NCBI GenBank assembly: GCA_905147135.1 | Contig: LR990053.1 | Span: 5,964,501-6,028,500 of the forward strand | Length of the DNA stretch: 64,000 nt | Reading direction: 5' to 3' | DNA from: Blastobasis lacticolella | Lineage: Eukaryota > Arthropoda > Insecta > Lepidoptera > Blastobasidae | In this document: in pieces, positions 9,831 through 21,482 of the stretch | How positions within the stretch are numbered: position 1 is the first letter of the stretch | Layout of the letters: the number at the start of each line of letters is the position of its first letter | Notes under the pieces: model-generated | What the model was told of the DNA's origin: nothing | Seen by the model: the letters and a program-made list of their open reading frames with translations, nothing else | Databases searched by the model: none | Position numbers and translations under genes: made by a program

Positions 9831-10500
9831 TGTCAAAGATGGCTAGACCGGCTGGAGACGTAGTTATAGCCTATACCATATCAATACCGTGTAAACCACG
9901 CCAATGCCGAGCCCTGTGGGACAACTTTTTGTTTGATGAGTGTCGCGGAAAGCTAGAATACCGAACGTTGGCATGAATACAGATAACTATGTCTCTTTTC
10001 TATCATTGAAGTAAAGTTACTATACTTGTAAAGAAACTTTCCCCAAATACCGGAAGTAATACACATGTCGAACGCAATGTCAAACTGTCGTAACAACAGC
10101 CACGTCGCCTTGTCCAACATGCGACGACAGAAAAAAAGTCAGTCAGTAGGTGACTGTGACTGTAAATTCGCGTAACCGCATATTGCGGCACCAACTTATT
10201 TGTGTAGTGGACAAATTCAGAACTATAGATGCCATTTAGTAAATCTCATTCCGGTAGCTACACTAGCGCCGCCGTCTTCTGAACAGATAAGTTGGTAGTA
10301 CGTATCGTGCATTTCGTGCAGTCAACACGTTAGTTAATTGCAATTAACGATCATTTTTTTTTGCGTTCCACTATGTTAGTGTTACGCGTAATGCGGAAAA
10401 GACGTTGTTTATCGTGTAAGACAACATTGGCGGCGGTTCCGTCAATAAATTGAATGTTTGATCACAATTGCTTTATCGAATCGTTTCCTCATATAGGTAT
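9831..10500. other. Unique sequence, no feature recognised
   Basis: Includes a 16-bp palindrome-like word (gttaattgcaattaac) near 10333-10348 and no recognised coding or repeat signal. Confidence 0.5.
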
Positions 10501-10507
10501 AAACATA

Positions 10508-10665
10508 TGACAGTGGGCAGGGCACATAGCTCGCAGAACAGATGGCCGATGGGACAGGAAAGTTCTGGAGTGGCGACCACGTACCGGAATACGCATCCAC
10601 AAGATGGACCGACGATCTGGTAAAGGTACCAGGTGGATGCGGAGGGCAAAAGACCGGTTTTCGTG
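10508..10665 (+). pseudogene. RTE-like LINE polymerase C-terminal remnant
   Basis: One frame reads WAGHIARRTDGRWDRKVLEW then RPRTGIRIHKM. Another frame then supplies STRWTDDLVKV. The first frame resumes as TRWMRRAKDR. This is the usual end of RTE polymerases (W-x-G-H-[IV]-A-R-x-D-x-R-W ... R-P-x-T-R-W-x-D-D-L). The frame switches show indels, so it is dead. It is immediately followed by a SINE-D copy at 10673. Confidence 0.7.
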
Positions 10666-10672
10666 TTGGGGG

Positions 10673-10898
10673 ACGACCTGAGTGGTTCAATGGTCAACAT
10701 ACCAGTCAGCCACGCAAGAGGTCCCGGGTTCGATTCCCGGCCAAACTTTAATTTCTGTTACGGGTCTGGGTGTTCTATGTATAATAAGTATGTATTTAAA
10801 AGTATATAAGTAGTATATCAATTATCTAGCACCCATAGCACAAGCTTTGCTTAGTTTGGGGCTAGATGGCGTTGTGTGAATTTGTCCACGTTTTTTTT
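10673..10898 (+). repeat. SINE-D, full-length copy
   Basis: The tRNA-like head is cgacctgagtggttcaatgg with a perfect box B (ggttcgattcc, 10727-10737). The body includes tctgttacgggtctgggtgt, ataataagtatgtatttaaa, ctagcacccatagcacaagc, tttgcttagtttggggctag and atggcgttgtgtgaatttgt. A T-rich end follows. Bodies with the same word order recur at 20170, 40335, 41975, 56952 and 61135, where the tail is (TTTA)n-like. Pol III transcription from the head is inferred from box B. Confidence 0.75.
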
Positions 10899-10989
10899 GT
10901 GTGGAGATCTCTGGGGGTGGCCTAAACTAATAGGATGGGTTTCCCATCGGTACTTACCCTAAAAAAAACTTACGCATTTGTGCAATATG

Positions 10990-11046
10990 GAAATCATCAT
11001 CATCAGTCTATCTCGGTTGTGCTCTCTCACGGCGCGCGTGCAATAT
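10990..11046 (-). repeat. SINE-B/RTE 3' tail fragment, reverse
   Basis: The plus strand reads aatcatcatcatcag and then ctcggttgtgctctctcacg. Complemented, this is the gagcacaaccgag ... (ATG)n tail shared by SINE-B and the RTE remnants. Confidence 0.5.
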
Positions 11047-11139
11047 GACAATTATACATCATAATAATCCTAAATCTGAATTTATCATAGTAAATTTAAG
11101 TACGTAATGCACTGTACTTTCAAATCTGCTTGAAATCAT

Positions 11140-11310
11140 CAGCATTGTCCAGCGCTTATCCTCTGCCAGGGTCCGCTTTCCTACCCATTCTTCTCCACTT
11201 CGGCATACTCGCGTCGTAAGCCGTTGGCTCTCGCGCCGTTGGATCCCACTCAGCGATGTCAATCCATCCCTTCTTGGGCCGCCCACGGGGCCTTTTTCCT
11301 GATATCGGCT
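11140..11310 (-). pseudogene. RTE-like LINE C-terminal remnant, reverse
   Basis: On the minus strand one frame reads SGKRPRGRPKKGWIDIAEWD, then ASMPKWRRMGRKADPGRG and a stop at 11156. It fits the family pattern R-G-R-P-K-x-x-W-x-D ... K-W-R-R-x-x-R-K-A-D-P. About 50 codons are left and no catalytic domain remains. The sequence after the stop contains ctgatgatt, a possible ATG tail. Confidence 0.7.
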
Positions 11311-11362
11311 GCTTCAGGCACCTATTTCCCACATAGGATGAGGCTTCAAATCCGCTTAACAT

Positions 11363-12404
11363 CGTGTATTTTAAATCAATTTGCGATACAAAAGCCTACG
11401 TCGCACTACAGTAAAATAAATCCATGTTTGTTTAAATACCTCCGTCTTGTACTTACTTTCAACTAAACCCATAGCGACCTATTAGGTAATGGCCATTGAA
11501 ATATTTAAAAATCGCGAAACGACCCAACGTGAACATTTCACAAAAAGGCTGGAGCATTATAAAGTGATTGATGTCAGAAAATAAAGCGCAGAAAAACATC
11601 GCCTTTGATCCTTACGCTTTTTATACGCAGGACACGCCTACTCTTTTGAGTTGATGACGAGCTTCGTAAATGACCTTTACTTACATCTCTCAGGCTTGAT
11701 AGAGCCTGGAAACATTGTATTTTACAACCTACGTAGTAGCTACAAAATATTTTTGATAAAAACTGTGCGAGTATTTAGAAGAAATTGATGCGAAAATAGG
11801 ATTTCTTGTCCACGGTGAGATGAAGGTTTGAAATTTAGACTGTAGGTAGCTGCCGGTAGTTACTGTCATTTGTTACTTATTGTGGGCAGTTTAGAAGTTT
11901 TTTTTGTACTTTTAGTTGTGATATAAGATAAAGGTAGGTAGATGATATAAAAAACAAATTAAGCTACTAATTAATATTACTTTATTTTTATTTATTTACG
12001 ATAATTATTCGTCTGAAGATGAGTAAGACGGTTGCAATTTAATAAAATTTGTATAATTAAGTGAAACTAGTCATAGCACAAAGTGTTTAATATTAACGAT
12101 AAGAGTATTCATATAAAACTTACGCAATGAAAAACGCTGATCGAATATATTTAAAAGTACAGCGGTCATGACCCGTATGACCGCCATACTTTTCGCATAA
12201 AAAGAGAACGACATGAAAGGGCCAATCCTCTAAGTGGCCCTTTTAAGAGTCCATGAAAAGAGTCAATCGTCTAAAGAGACCCAATGTGATGAGCATGTGA
12301 TTCCAATCAATTTATTTACTTTGATCTTAATATTTTTGAAATCCATGGCATTCCTTGTGTGGGTAATATATCACTTAAGCGATATGTTCATTATCTTTGA
12401 AATA
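11363..12404. other. AT-rich sequence, no feature recognised
   Basis: No coding or repeat signature was recognised. Short open frames lack motifs. Confidence 0.5.
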
Positions 12405-12755
12405 GGTGGGGAACAAATGTCTGGCCATGCCACCCCTGCCAGGCATGGGGAAGAGAGGCCCCGGCCCAAGAGCGATGGTTTGACGTCGTTAAGGACCAAC
12501 ATACTCACCACCAAGGATGCCGATGACCAAGCGAAAGTGGTCAAAGTCAAAGTCAAAGTCAAAGTCAAATAATTTTTATTCAATTTACGTTTACAAAACT
12601 CTTATGAACGTCATAAAACACAAAATTATGTATACAAGTTTTACAAAATTATGTACACAATTATGTAGTGGACAAGGAGAATTAGGTAGGAGGGCCCGGC
12701 CCTCGCGAAAGCACAACCGGGACTGACGCTAAGATGATGATGATGATGATGATGA
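12405..12755 (+). pseudogene. RTE-like LINE 3' end split by a later insertion
   Basis: Before the break, frames read GEERPRPKSDGLTSLRTN, then LTTKDADDQAKV, a diverged R-G-R-P-K-x-R-W ... T-K-D-A-D-D-x-A-K-W block. After the break the sequence resumes with agtggacaaggag, gagggcccggccctcgcg, aaagcacaaccgggactgac and an (ATG)n tail (12734-12757). The same order, uninterrupted, is visible on the minus strand at 50105-50290, which confirms that 12547-12666 is foreign. Confidence 0.7.
12547..12666 (-). mobile_element. LINE 3' tail with (GACTTT)n end, nested insertion
   Basis: Read on the minus strand it is an AT-rich 3' UTR ending gaataaaaattatttgac and then repeated GACTTT units, a simple-repeat tail rather than poly(A). 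It sits in the RTE remnant. The target words agtggtcaaag (12536-12546) and agtggacaag (12667-12676) flank it and form a target-site duplication of about 10 bp. It is 5'-truncated with no coding. The (GATTTT)n end at 24970-24995 of the Jockey/CR1 region is of the same style. Confidence 0.7.
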
Positions 12756-12759
12756 TAAT

Positions 12760-13383
12760 TATGGTAAGCTAATGTGTTAAATTACTATACCATACTGTGA
12801 CTAAGGGGTGTGAGCTATACGTCTCTACCAGACATCACACGTCTTAGGTTGCGATTACAAATTACTCACCATCCACTATCAAGCAACTATATCCTATCGA
12901 GGCACAATTTACGTATAATAGTTCCTCAGCTATTAGCTGGGCAATTTGCAAGCGTATTGCCGTTAGCTGCTGCGGTGTCGCGTGCCCTGACGATACTGTG
13001 CATGTCCGGACCTAGAAGCAATTTCCGCTTTTGTCACTTGCTACTGAGTTGGCAAGTGTAAAGGGTAAGGAGTGGTTTTGGTTTATAAATATATGAGTTG
13101 GTATATGTGGGTACGGTTATGGTTTGTCTGTGTAAGCTTCCTTTCCTAAATATTATAGGGTCATAGCCTAGACTTTGAGTAGAACCTATTGTGTTTCCGC
13201 TGGTGTACTCACCACAGGTAATGTCTTCAGTGCTCCAAGGCAAGCCGTGGCTTCTTTTTATGCCCGTAACATCTACGATGAATGCATTTGCAGGCAACAA
13301 AAATACCGAACTGCCAGGTGCTTTGTCACTTATAATAAGGACTAAGATGAAATGCATCGTGCCTGGCTACCTTATCCTTTAAA
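12760..13383. other. Unique sequence, no gene called
   Basis: The 107-codon reverse frame at 13034-13357 overlaps a forward frame at 13191-13382. Neither has a recognised domain or splice-supported structure. Confidence 0.45.
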
Positions 13384-13600
13384 CCGGAACACTACAATGC
13401 AAGCATTGTTGCTTGGCGGCAGAAATATGTAAGGCGGTGGTACTCACCCAGGCGTACTTCTCAGACAGGACAGAGTCCTACCTGATCGGAAGAGCAGAAG
13501 AGTGGTCCAGCATTTTCCTAGAGGTCTCGGGGTTTTAGAAGTGGGAAACGCATTGTTAATAATGGTGACCACTTTCCACCAGTATACCGACGAACATTAA
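13384..13600. repeat. Family A-related fragments in both orientations
   Basis: 13384-13495 forward (gcaagcattgttgcttggcg, gcagaaatatgtaaggcggt, gtactcacccaggcg) resembles the distal module at 41790-41860 and 36750-36800. 13535-13580 is reverse family A (gggaaacgcattgttaataa, tggtgaccactttccaccag). The two modules are in opposite orientation here, unlike the 41540 copy. Confidence 0.5.
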
Positions 13601-14648
13601 AAATTAGTTATCTGACCTCTCTCTCTCACTAAGGCGTTAAAATTGATGGGGTCTAACGATATAACGTGTGACATTGTTAAAAGTCCTTACATTTTTATAG
13701 GGGCGAAGGAAGAGGGAGCCGTAGAGGCGCGTTATAGTCACTGAGAAGACTACTTCTACGTTTCACGACTGTAATTATTAGGGCAACTTTATTTGAATTG
13801 GAACACAACAAGCGCTGTTACATGTGCAGTTGTAGCCATACGGACAATCCGTCAGCTTTGCAGAGTCCAACTGATAGGTACCAGTCTAACCGGACCGATT
13901 AAAATTATCCCCAACGTAAGTATTTTTATACGAAAACACTACACTTTCACTTATAGAGCCGTAACGAGCACGCAATAAAACCACTGTGATATTTCCACGC
14001 CCATAGCAAATTGCCTTCACCCCGAGACATTTTGTACCCCTTTTTACGGGCTTTGAAAAATCGCGGGCCCCCCGAATAAATAGTCAACGATTTATTCGAA
14101 GGAACGAATGACCATAAAAACGTAAGGAATTGGTGCCCTTACGCTGTGGCCGCTGGCGTTTTGTTATTCATAAAGGAGATGATATTTATGCGTTATCGTC
14201 AAAATATTTATTATTGTCCGGTAGCCCTTCCAGCCCTTTGTGCGACGATCATACAAAAAAATACGGGGGTGTGAACGAGTCTTTTCGTCTAGGGATGGGA
14301 ATACACGGTAAAATGTGTCGATAGATTATAATGTGGCAAAGAAGTTTTGCATCGTAATCTTATATTTATTTCCTGTGGACAAGGCTTTGCATGACTAAAT
14401 AGGTATATGTAGGTACTTTTGTATAACAAATGTGCTTATAAGGGTCTATCATCATCATCGCTAAAAGGGTCTATAGCGCATGGCTAAAGGTAAATGGCGC
14501 ATTATGAATTTATAAAACAATAATGCTGCTTAACCTTATGTCAAAGTCTGCAAATAAAGTCCTGTGTAAAAGTTAATAGACAATATAGTCTGATAAGTAA
14601 ATAGGCAATGTTATCCTGAATGATCAGTTAACCAATTTGCTTTACATT
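13601..14648. other. Unique AT-rich sequence, no feature recognised
   Basis: No repeats linked to elsewhere in the window and no coding signal recognised. Confidence 0.5.
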
Positions 14649-14830
14649 TAGATTCCCGGCTCGTAAGTGAGAGGTACCTGGTTTGAATCCCACTGCGGCC
14701 ATTTACCAATGAAATTTTTCTAAGTTATGTACATTAGTGGAATGCTAACCGATGCTCTTACAGTGAGGGAAAACATCGAGGGGAAACTTTGCATCAGTTG
14801 GTCTGACTGGACTTTTTATGCTTACTTAGA
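14649..14830 (+). repeat. SINE-B, 5' half
   Basis: Starts inside the tRNA-like head (ccggctcgtaagtgagaggt, box B-like ggtttgaatcc). It continues through taccaatgaaatttttctaa, gttatgtacattagtggaat and cgatgctcttacagtgaggg, then stops near tggtctgactgg. The 3' half is missing. Confidence 0.7.
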
Positions 14831-15169
14831 TTGACTGACCATTTAAGTCTTTTTATATTTTAAACAATTAAACTATGAAAAAAACATCGACAAGACGAAT
14901 AGCAATTTTCTAACCCCTAAAATGAGAGAGCGTTATGAAATATGTGATTCCTTATACAGAAGAAGTCCTTTATGCATCCCTTGGGAGGCACTGGTCAAGG
15001 AGGTTATCACAGGCGGCCGGCGGCGAAATGAAAAATTTATGTCTCAATATACTGCCAGGGCCGGAACCAGGCAATGGCAGCACGAGGGCCGTCTCCAGGG
15101 ATATCAGGGGAAATTGGCGTGAAAAATTGCATTCCGTTAAAAGGTTACGATCCGTTTGAATTTTAAGCA
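14831..15169. other. Unique sequence, no feature recognised
   Basis: Three overlapping short frames on both strands cover 14922-15170 without recognisable motifs. Confidence 0.45.
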
Positions 15170-15870
15170 ACCGTTAGATGGACGTGCTGGCGTGATTAGC
15201 AGTTGCATTAGAGAAAGGAAGAGGCAGTCGGTTGCGAGTTTGTTTAGACTCGGACGGCGCGTAGGCACGTCAATCGCACATTAGATAATGAGTGAAACCG
15301 TATCGGTAACATGTATTACGCGCGTTCCACTTCGTCCGCACGACACGACATCGAGCCTACAAAGCGGATCTGCGGCCATTGTGACCGATGCAATTTGCGA
15401 TTCAAAAGTCAATTCCAATCGGCCCGTCGTCAAGGAGCCTTTCAATAGATTGCTCTCTGAGATAACATTAATATTATCATTAACAGTAAGTGGGTAGGCG
15501 ACAGCAGAATCGCCAGTCATGTAGCGCCCAGACGAAGAAGAGCTCTGTCATCTAAGACGATCAAAGGAGGCGTCGAAGGGAAAGACAATTGTCATGTGCG
15601 CCGGGAGGCCTAGTTGGCCTGGTTAGGCAAATAATAGAAGATAGCTAGGGGCCAAGTTGACATTTGACGTTGATTTACTATTGTCCCACCGGTTTTCGCT
15701 GACGTCATGTGAGCAGGATCGGTTGACGAATCGAAGGCTGTAATTATGGGCGGTAATGACGAGGAATCCGGGTCGATCCTATCATTAGGCAGCGAGGAAT
15801 TCGATAGTGATTGGAGAGAAGGAATAGCGCTGCTCGTCACTAATTATAGTCATGAATTCAGATCAGATTT
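15170..15870. promoter_or_regulatory. Candidate cis-regulatory block (unique, site-rich)
   Basis: About 700 bp free of the window's repeats and higher in GC than its surroundings. It holds a perfect CRE (TGACGTCA, 15700-15707), homeodomain-type cores (gtaattatgg near 15739, ctaattatag near 15839, gtgattagcag near 15193) and GATA-like words (tgagataac, tattatcatt near 15460-15480). Such clustering is typical of insect enhancers but short motifs also occur by chance. A serine-rich reverse frame at 15610-15840 without an ATG start is an alternative reading. Confidence 0.25.
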
Positions 15871-18055
15871 GAAAGAAGCATTATGAAAGTCAGAGCATGA
15901 GCGGTCGACTACTAAATTGACACTGCACATAACTACTGGGTGTAGGTTTGGCGCCACTTTAAAAATGTTAGGAATTTTATATCTATAGTAAGTATCAGAT
16001 ATTAATTACAACGATGAATGATATTCTTAGAACATGACTTTGCGTCCCAAGGAAATTAAAAAGCAATGAAATACATACAAAGAAATATTCTTAGAATAAC
16101 ACGATTTCATCGATGATTTCTTCAAAATAACTGTTGTCATCGTAACTGTCACCATAACTGAGAGGGATGCAATAACAACTTAATGCCTCCTTGATGAGGC
16201 CATTCAGAGGATATTGGGTGGTCTTAATCCAACCAACCGTATATTGAAATAATATCATCGCTAGAGAACAAACTTCTAATCTTGAAAACCCCATTCCTAG
16301 TGCACCTAATTATAAAGCAACAAAGTTCAAAATGGATAAAAATTCTCACAGTAAACGCATTTGTAATCAAAAGTTGACATAGAAATTGTCGCGTCATCGG
16401 ATCAGATTGAAAAATATCATTCGAGTCCAAATGTCGATGTGATATTGAGAATCGTATGGAGTGTTATTTTTTAAGGACGTCACATGTTTTGGACGCGAGA
16501 GGCTCCGTGACTCAGCTGCTAGAGGAAAAGTTTAATATAAGTATGATTGACGAATTTATTTTCTTAGAAAATATATCGGTACTTATTGTTTGTTAAATTC
16601 ATTAGATCCTAAACATAGGTAGTATTTAAATACTATAATTCTAGTGGTATCAAAACTCAGTGCGTCTTTGGTACGCCGTCGTAGATCTTTGTTACGCATT
16701 GGATAGGATAGGAACTTGTGCAGCAATAGAAGGTCTAAGTGCGCTTTGTCCGAATAAAAATACGGTAAAAGAGGTAGGTACGGTAAAAAGGAGACAGTAG
16801 AATGCAGCTATATATGTTTTATTTCTACTTCCCTACCGCAAAACTTTCAAATTTTTTTAAAATTTTTGCTTCAAAACAAATGTCCGACATTTCACGAAAA
16901 CTCCTCCTTCACTGACGCTTAAAGATTAAATATGTACGAAAGCCCTCAAATCCAGCCGCGATCCTGGATGCACCGGCCCATAAATCACAGTTTCCTCTCG
17001 CCCTTGCAAGCAATGAAGTCGGTACAAGGGTTGTTGATACGAGACTCGGCGGCAGGTGCACCGATCCATCAACGTCGGCTCCGTGACAATTTGACGTATG
17101 AGACAATCCGGCCATGCAAAGCGGCGGGCGACGCGCGAACTCCTTCGTGGCGGGGTTACATGGAGATGCTGGCAGCCTGGGAAAAAGGTTTGGTTTTAGT
17201 TAATAAACTCTTTGGATTTGGTTCAGTGGCGTGAGGAACTTGCGCTGTAATTTGAATTGTTATTTTTTGTCTAAGTTTGTTTTAGTACCTGAGCTTTACA
17301 ATATTTATTATCATTTTTGGAATCAAAATTGAAATATTTATATACTAACTAGATCACTCAAACAAAAAATGAAATTATTATATTTTTAGCTGTTATGGAT
17401 ATTATCATCACCATTTCATTAATGTTGGCTAATAATGGAGAATAAAAATATTCAAACAATACTTAATTATGTACCTATATTTTTTATTTGGTCACACTAT
17501 ATTATATTAGATACACGCATCCCACAAACGTAGCCAGACTAAAGAGTGCCACAAGCTACGATCCTGATACCTATTTTAGCCAAACACGTATACCCACCAC
17601 AATAATCAAGGATATCCAACTCTTCCCATAACACCATCGACTCCGCCATGCAAGCCGAGCCGACGCCCTTTTGACAATTTACATCGCAAATAGATTCGAG
17701 GTGTCATGTCGGGGGTCGATCAAAATTTCAAATGGGCTCAATGTAAGTGGATTTTTAGGGGTAACCCAACCACTTTGTGTAACCGTCGGGAAAATTGATG
17801 CTGTCAAAGGAGCTTCATTCAATTTGAGGCATATTAATCAACAGCAAGGGCGCCAATTTAGTCGCAAAAGACTTTAATGAACTGCAGTGTAAACATATTC
17901 CGCACAATTGGGCGACAGTTATGCTGGTAATGACAAGCTGTTGGGGTTGGATGCGCGTACGATTAAATTTTATGTTTGTTAGGTACCGCACCACTAACAA
18001 TCTAAGTATAGATTTTCTTAACTGACTTCTTGATATTGTTAGTTTTTTTATTGCC
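15871..18055. other. Unique sequence with a GC-rich patch
   Basis: 16935-17190 is GC-richer and contains a 100-codon forward frame (16932-17234) and a 68-codon reverse frame without known motifs. The rest is AT-rich. None is called as a gene. Confidence 0.45.
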
Positions 18056-18059
18056 TATG

Positions 18060-18275
18060 GAGGCATACGGACGGATGTAGGGTCCACCTGATGGAAAGTG
18101 GCCACCGTCGTCCAGGACATCTGCAACCTAAGGGGAGCGGATGCGATGCCGGCCTTGGAGGTACCTTGTAGGTAGACATGCTCTTTGAAGAACCCCATGT
18201 TACGAGTATAGTGTGAAGAAAAGACTTGGGGAGGGGAGCCCATTCCACATTTTGCACATGCGCTGCAAAAAGACT
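18060..18275 (+). repeat. Family A-related repeat, longer variant
   Basis: Begins ggtccacctgatggaaagtg, then catctgcaacctaaggggag, gatgcgatgccggccttgga, gctctttgaagaaccccatg and ttggggaggggagcccattc. The same gatgccggcct module is at 4205-4215. It is non-coding. Confidence 0.6.
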
Positions 18276-20165
18276 GGATATCCGTGGATATGGATGGATT
18301 TGTATATGACAAATCGTTCAATAAGTTGCTTTATAAACCACGTTTTCAAGAAAATAAAACTTTTCTGACACAAAGTTCTAGTAACCTTTGCAGGCACAAA
18401 AACAAATTACAACAAAATAACGAATGATAGTACTAAAAGATCGTTGCCACAAAAAAGAAACTACGCAAGTACTTCCTCGTCTTAGCCTTATTACGTTCGC
18501 TAATACACAATACGTCGAAGCGGTTACAGAAAATGAGTACACTGTTCCGTCATAGATGGCCATCTTCGATAAATATAACAATAACAGCCGAACCTGTTCG
18601 CCAAGGTCATATAAAAACATGTAAAAAATCTATTGATCCTCATAATCGACGTGTCATCAGCGTGAGTCGAATCCAATTTGGCCGATTGGGATGACCGTTA
18701 TTATTATTATTAGTGACGTGACTGGGTTTGGGAAACCGGAGGCCAGGGCTGAAAATGGGGTTCGGTTTTATTTTGGGTCACATTATAAATCCCAGAGAGA
18801 AATAGGAGTGAACACCTGCTGTTTTACGAGTAATATCCAGGTATTGCAAACATTCACTGCTGTCGCATTGGACTGCGGTGGCCTGATGATGAAAGGCTTT
18901 CTACTGTAACAGGTTGTCATGAGGCGAGTTTTGCATGGCTTGCCATTTTGTGGTAGAATATAATATAGAAATAGAATAACTTACCTAAACGACAGATTTG
19001 TGAAAATCTTGAACAAAGTCTCACTTCTCAAATATATCTGGAGGAAGGAGATATATAACTAGTGAATCGATTTTAATGAAACTAATCTAAAAACTCAGAC
19101 CGTTATATCGTAAAAACCTAGGTCATTTCGTGCGTTCGCTAAATCACAACCTGCTCATTTGTAGGTGTTATTGCCAGTGTAGAGCACAGAACAAGTAAAG
19201 CAATCAACTATAATCTTTAACGAGGGGTGTAACCAAAACATTCCAGAGATTAGAATAAGTAGTAGATACGTCGTCGTCAGCGAGAAAATGGATTGGATCC
19301 ATGTTCTGTATCCTACCTAGTGCAGCGGATTTCGTTGACAATTCAGTGTGGCAATGCGGCTTCCGTAATGGGCACTTTTAAGAGTGGGTTATTTGAATAG
19401 TTGTAGTCATTATTTGATGACCTATATAGATTATAATTTACATTATTTATTAGTATGTTAATTATATAGATATTATTTATCAGTGAAGGTTGTATCAACG
19501 TTCAGTTCATACTATCAGCCTATAGTAATATCACTGCTGCCCATAGGCTTCCCTCTTTGACACAATACTCTTTATATTGGAATTACCACCCCATCGGAAG
19601 CCGAAACGCCATCCCTAGCCACCTCCATAATCACGTTCCAAACAACGTCGCCGAATCGTATTGTCATCGTGTCGAATTATGCAATCGTCTCGATGTCGAT
19701 CGAATCGATTCCATTACACCCGGCGACAGATGTCTGCGAACGTGACGAATTTCGACAAAGCCATTGGCTAAATAACACCGTATCTCCTTCCAAATGGAGC
19801 AACCGATTTACAATCTTCTATACTTGATCCTAAGGTGCAATGTTTCTCGACGCCTGAGCCGCTCATATTTTGGTTAGGGCTCCGTATTGGTAATCAGTCG
19901 GTGACCGCAAATTGTTGTCCCTCGATCAGACGTTGCCAGGAAATTACAATTTCGATTTTTACTCCAGTGTGTGTAGTAAACATGTAATTTTTAGATGGTT
20001 CTAAACAAGGAAATTGGTAAAATTATTTAAATGTTAAATTATGCGTAAATGTTTGAGAATATGTAGTAGGGGTGTGTCAGTACTCCTACTAACAGGCTCG
20101 TAGCTTGTGCCACTGTATGTGTAGGTGCAAATTTTTTTATTTGAATGTATGCACCCAGTGACGTT
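18276..20165. other. Mainly unique sequence, no gene called
   Basis: No repeat family of this window is present. 19560-19760 is of mixed composition with several tcgat-type words. Short frames (72 codons at 18691, 62 at 19557) have no recognised domain. Confidence 0.45.
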
Positions 20166-20169
20166 TTTG

Positions 20170-20275
20170 ATTTTCTAGCACCCATAGTACAAGCTTTGCT
20201 TAGTTTGGGGCTAGATGGCGCTGTGTGAATTTGTCCACGAATATTTATTTATTTTATTTATTTATTTTATGAATA
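20170..20275 (+). repeat. SINE-D, 3' half with (TTTA)n tail
   Basis: Contains tctagcacccatagtacaag, ctttgcttagtttggggcta, gatggcgctgtgtgaatttg and then atttatttattttatttatt. The head is missing. The tail shows the simple-repeat end of this family clearly. Confidence 0.75.
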
Positions 20276-20755
20276 CTAAAAAAATTCTGATGCCGGTATG
20301 GTAAATTGCCACTTAGGTAATCTGATAATGTTAAAAATAACATAGTTCGTGCCAAATGAATCGGCAATAGCGGACAATGTTCTCTCGGTCAGAACGAATT
20401 TGTAAGTAATCACAGCGATAGTTTAAATAAATAAAATAAAATAAAAATAAAATAGCAACAGTTTAGAAAACTGTTCATATAAGTATTTTGACGAGATAAT
20501 GCCGGTTCTTGATTTGACACGAACTATAACTATTTCAAACTTCCTTTTTAGAAGTATATATATCTATATAAATAGTTTTAATGCAAAATATTAAACTTAG
20601 CGAGTGTGCTGTTTCATCTGCCCCCTTCGCGTATGCTGTTGGTTGTATTGTTTTTGTGAATGTCATCCTGCGCAATGAAGGCTGCGCCGCAAACTGCCGC
20701 GGTTCCCTTTGTATTTAGCCGTTCCGGCCGCCCGAGCCAGGAGTGGGAGCGGGGA
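20276..20755. other. AT-rich sequence, no feature recognised
   Basis: Includes A-rich simple sequence near 20430-20450 and a CpG-rich piece near 20680-20740, with no gene signals. Confidence 0.45.
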
Positions 20756-20759
20756 CAGG

Positions 20760-20905
20760 TGACATCTTCCTTTTATAATAATAATATAGCGTGACGGGGT
20801 GGCAATCAGCTTCTTAGACCAGTTGAAACCAGTTTCAGGGCTCCAATGTAGGACTTTGGACGACGTTGCTTCGACGACGGTATTAGGAGTTACACCCATA
20901 TTCAT
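20760..20905 (+). repeat. Family J dispersed repeat, copy 1
   Basis: Shares gacgacgttgcttcgacgac, ggtattaggagttacaccca with 34095-34130 (cctcgcttcgacaacggcat, taggaggcacaccca). Both are diverged fragments of one dispersed family with no intact coding. Confidence 0.5.
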
Positions 20906-21415
20906 GGATACAAGACCCGGGACCTTTGCGTGGTAGACTTACATGTTTGTTGTTTAAAATTCTGCTTGCTCATTGTCTTCTCTATAATATAAAAAAATCA
21001 AAGCGAAGACTGGGGAACCCGTTTTTAGGGTATGGGTGTGGTTGTTGCTGTGACTCTACTAACTGCCATATCCCTTCCCTTGCCTAATGCAGGCATGTTC
21101 TATCATAGACTGCATCCACCTACGAATTGGATATGTACCTATGCGAATTACCTACCTATCTCTTTCACACTTACGGTAAGTTGCGACAGGTTGAAAAAGG
21201 AAACTATTTCGCATACGAATCGAATTCGAGCGATTTACAAATAGGACGTCTGTGTGATGGTAGTCAAAAGAAATGCAATAAAAATATTTTATAATCAAGA
21301 GAACCCTCTCTACCTCTAAGATCTCTTTCTACGAATTTTGGGCGATTCTGGTGTAAGTTTGTATAAGGTAATTCCAGAACCAACGCACCTACAATATAAC
21401 ATACATTCTTTCGCC
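20906..21415. other. Unique sequence, no feature recognised
   Basis: The forward 70-codon frame at 21032 has no recognised motif. Confidence 0.45.
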
Positions 21416-21417
21416 AT

Positions 21418-21482
21418 TCGTCGACCTGAGTTGTTCAATGGTCATCATGCCAATCTACCACAGGGTCTTGGCTCCAAGAATA
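21418..21482 (+). repeat. SINE-D, head only
   Basis: Reads gtcgacctgagttgttcaat, ggtcatcatgccaatctacc, acagggtcttgg, matching the tRNA-like head at 10673-10725. Box B and the body are absent, so this is a 3'-truncated or badly decayed copy. Confidence 0.5.

Noticed and set aside
10333..10348. Palindrome gttaattgcaattaac as a binding site
   Set aside because: AT-rich palindromes of this size are expected by chance in such DNA; no second copy or context supports function.
16932..17234. 100-codon forward frame
   Set aside because: GC-richer DNA lengthens frames on both strands here; no motif, signal or homologue recognised.
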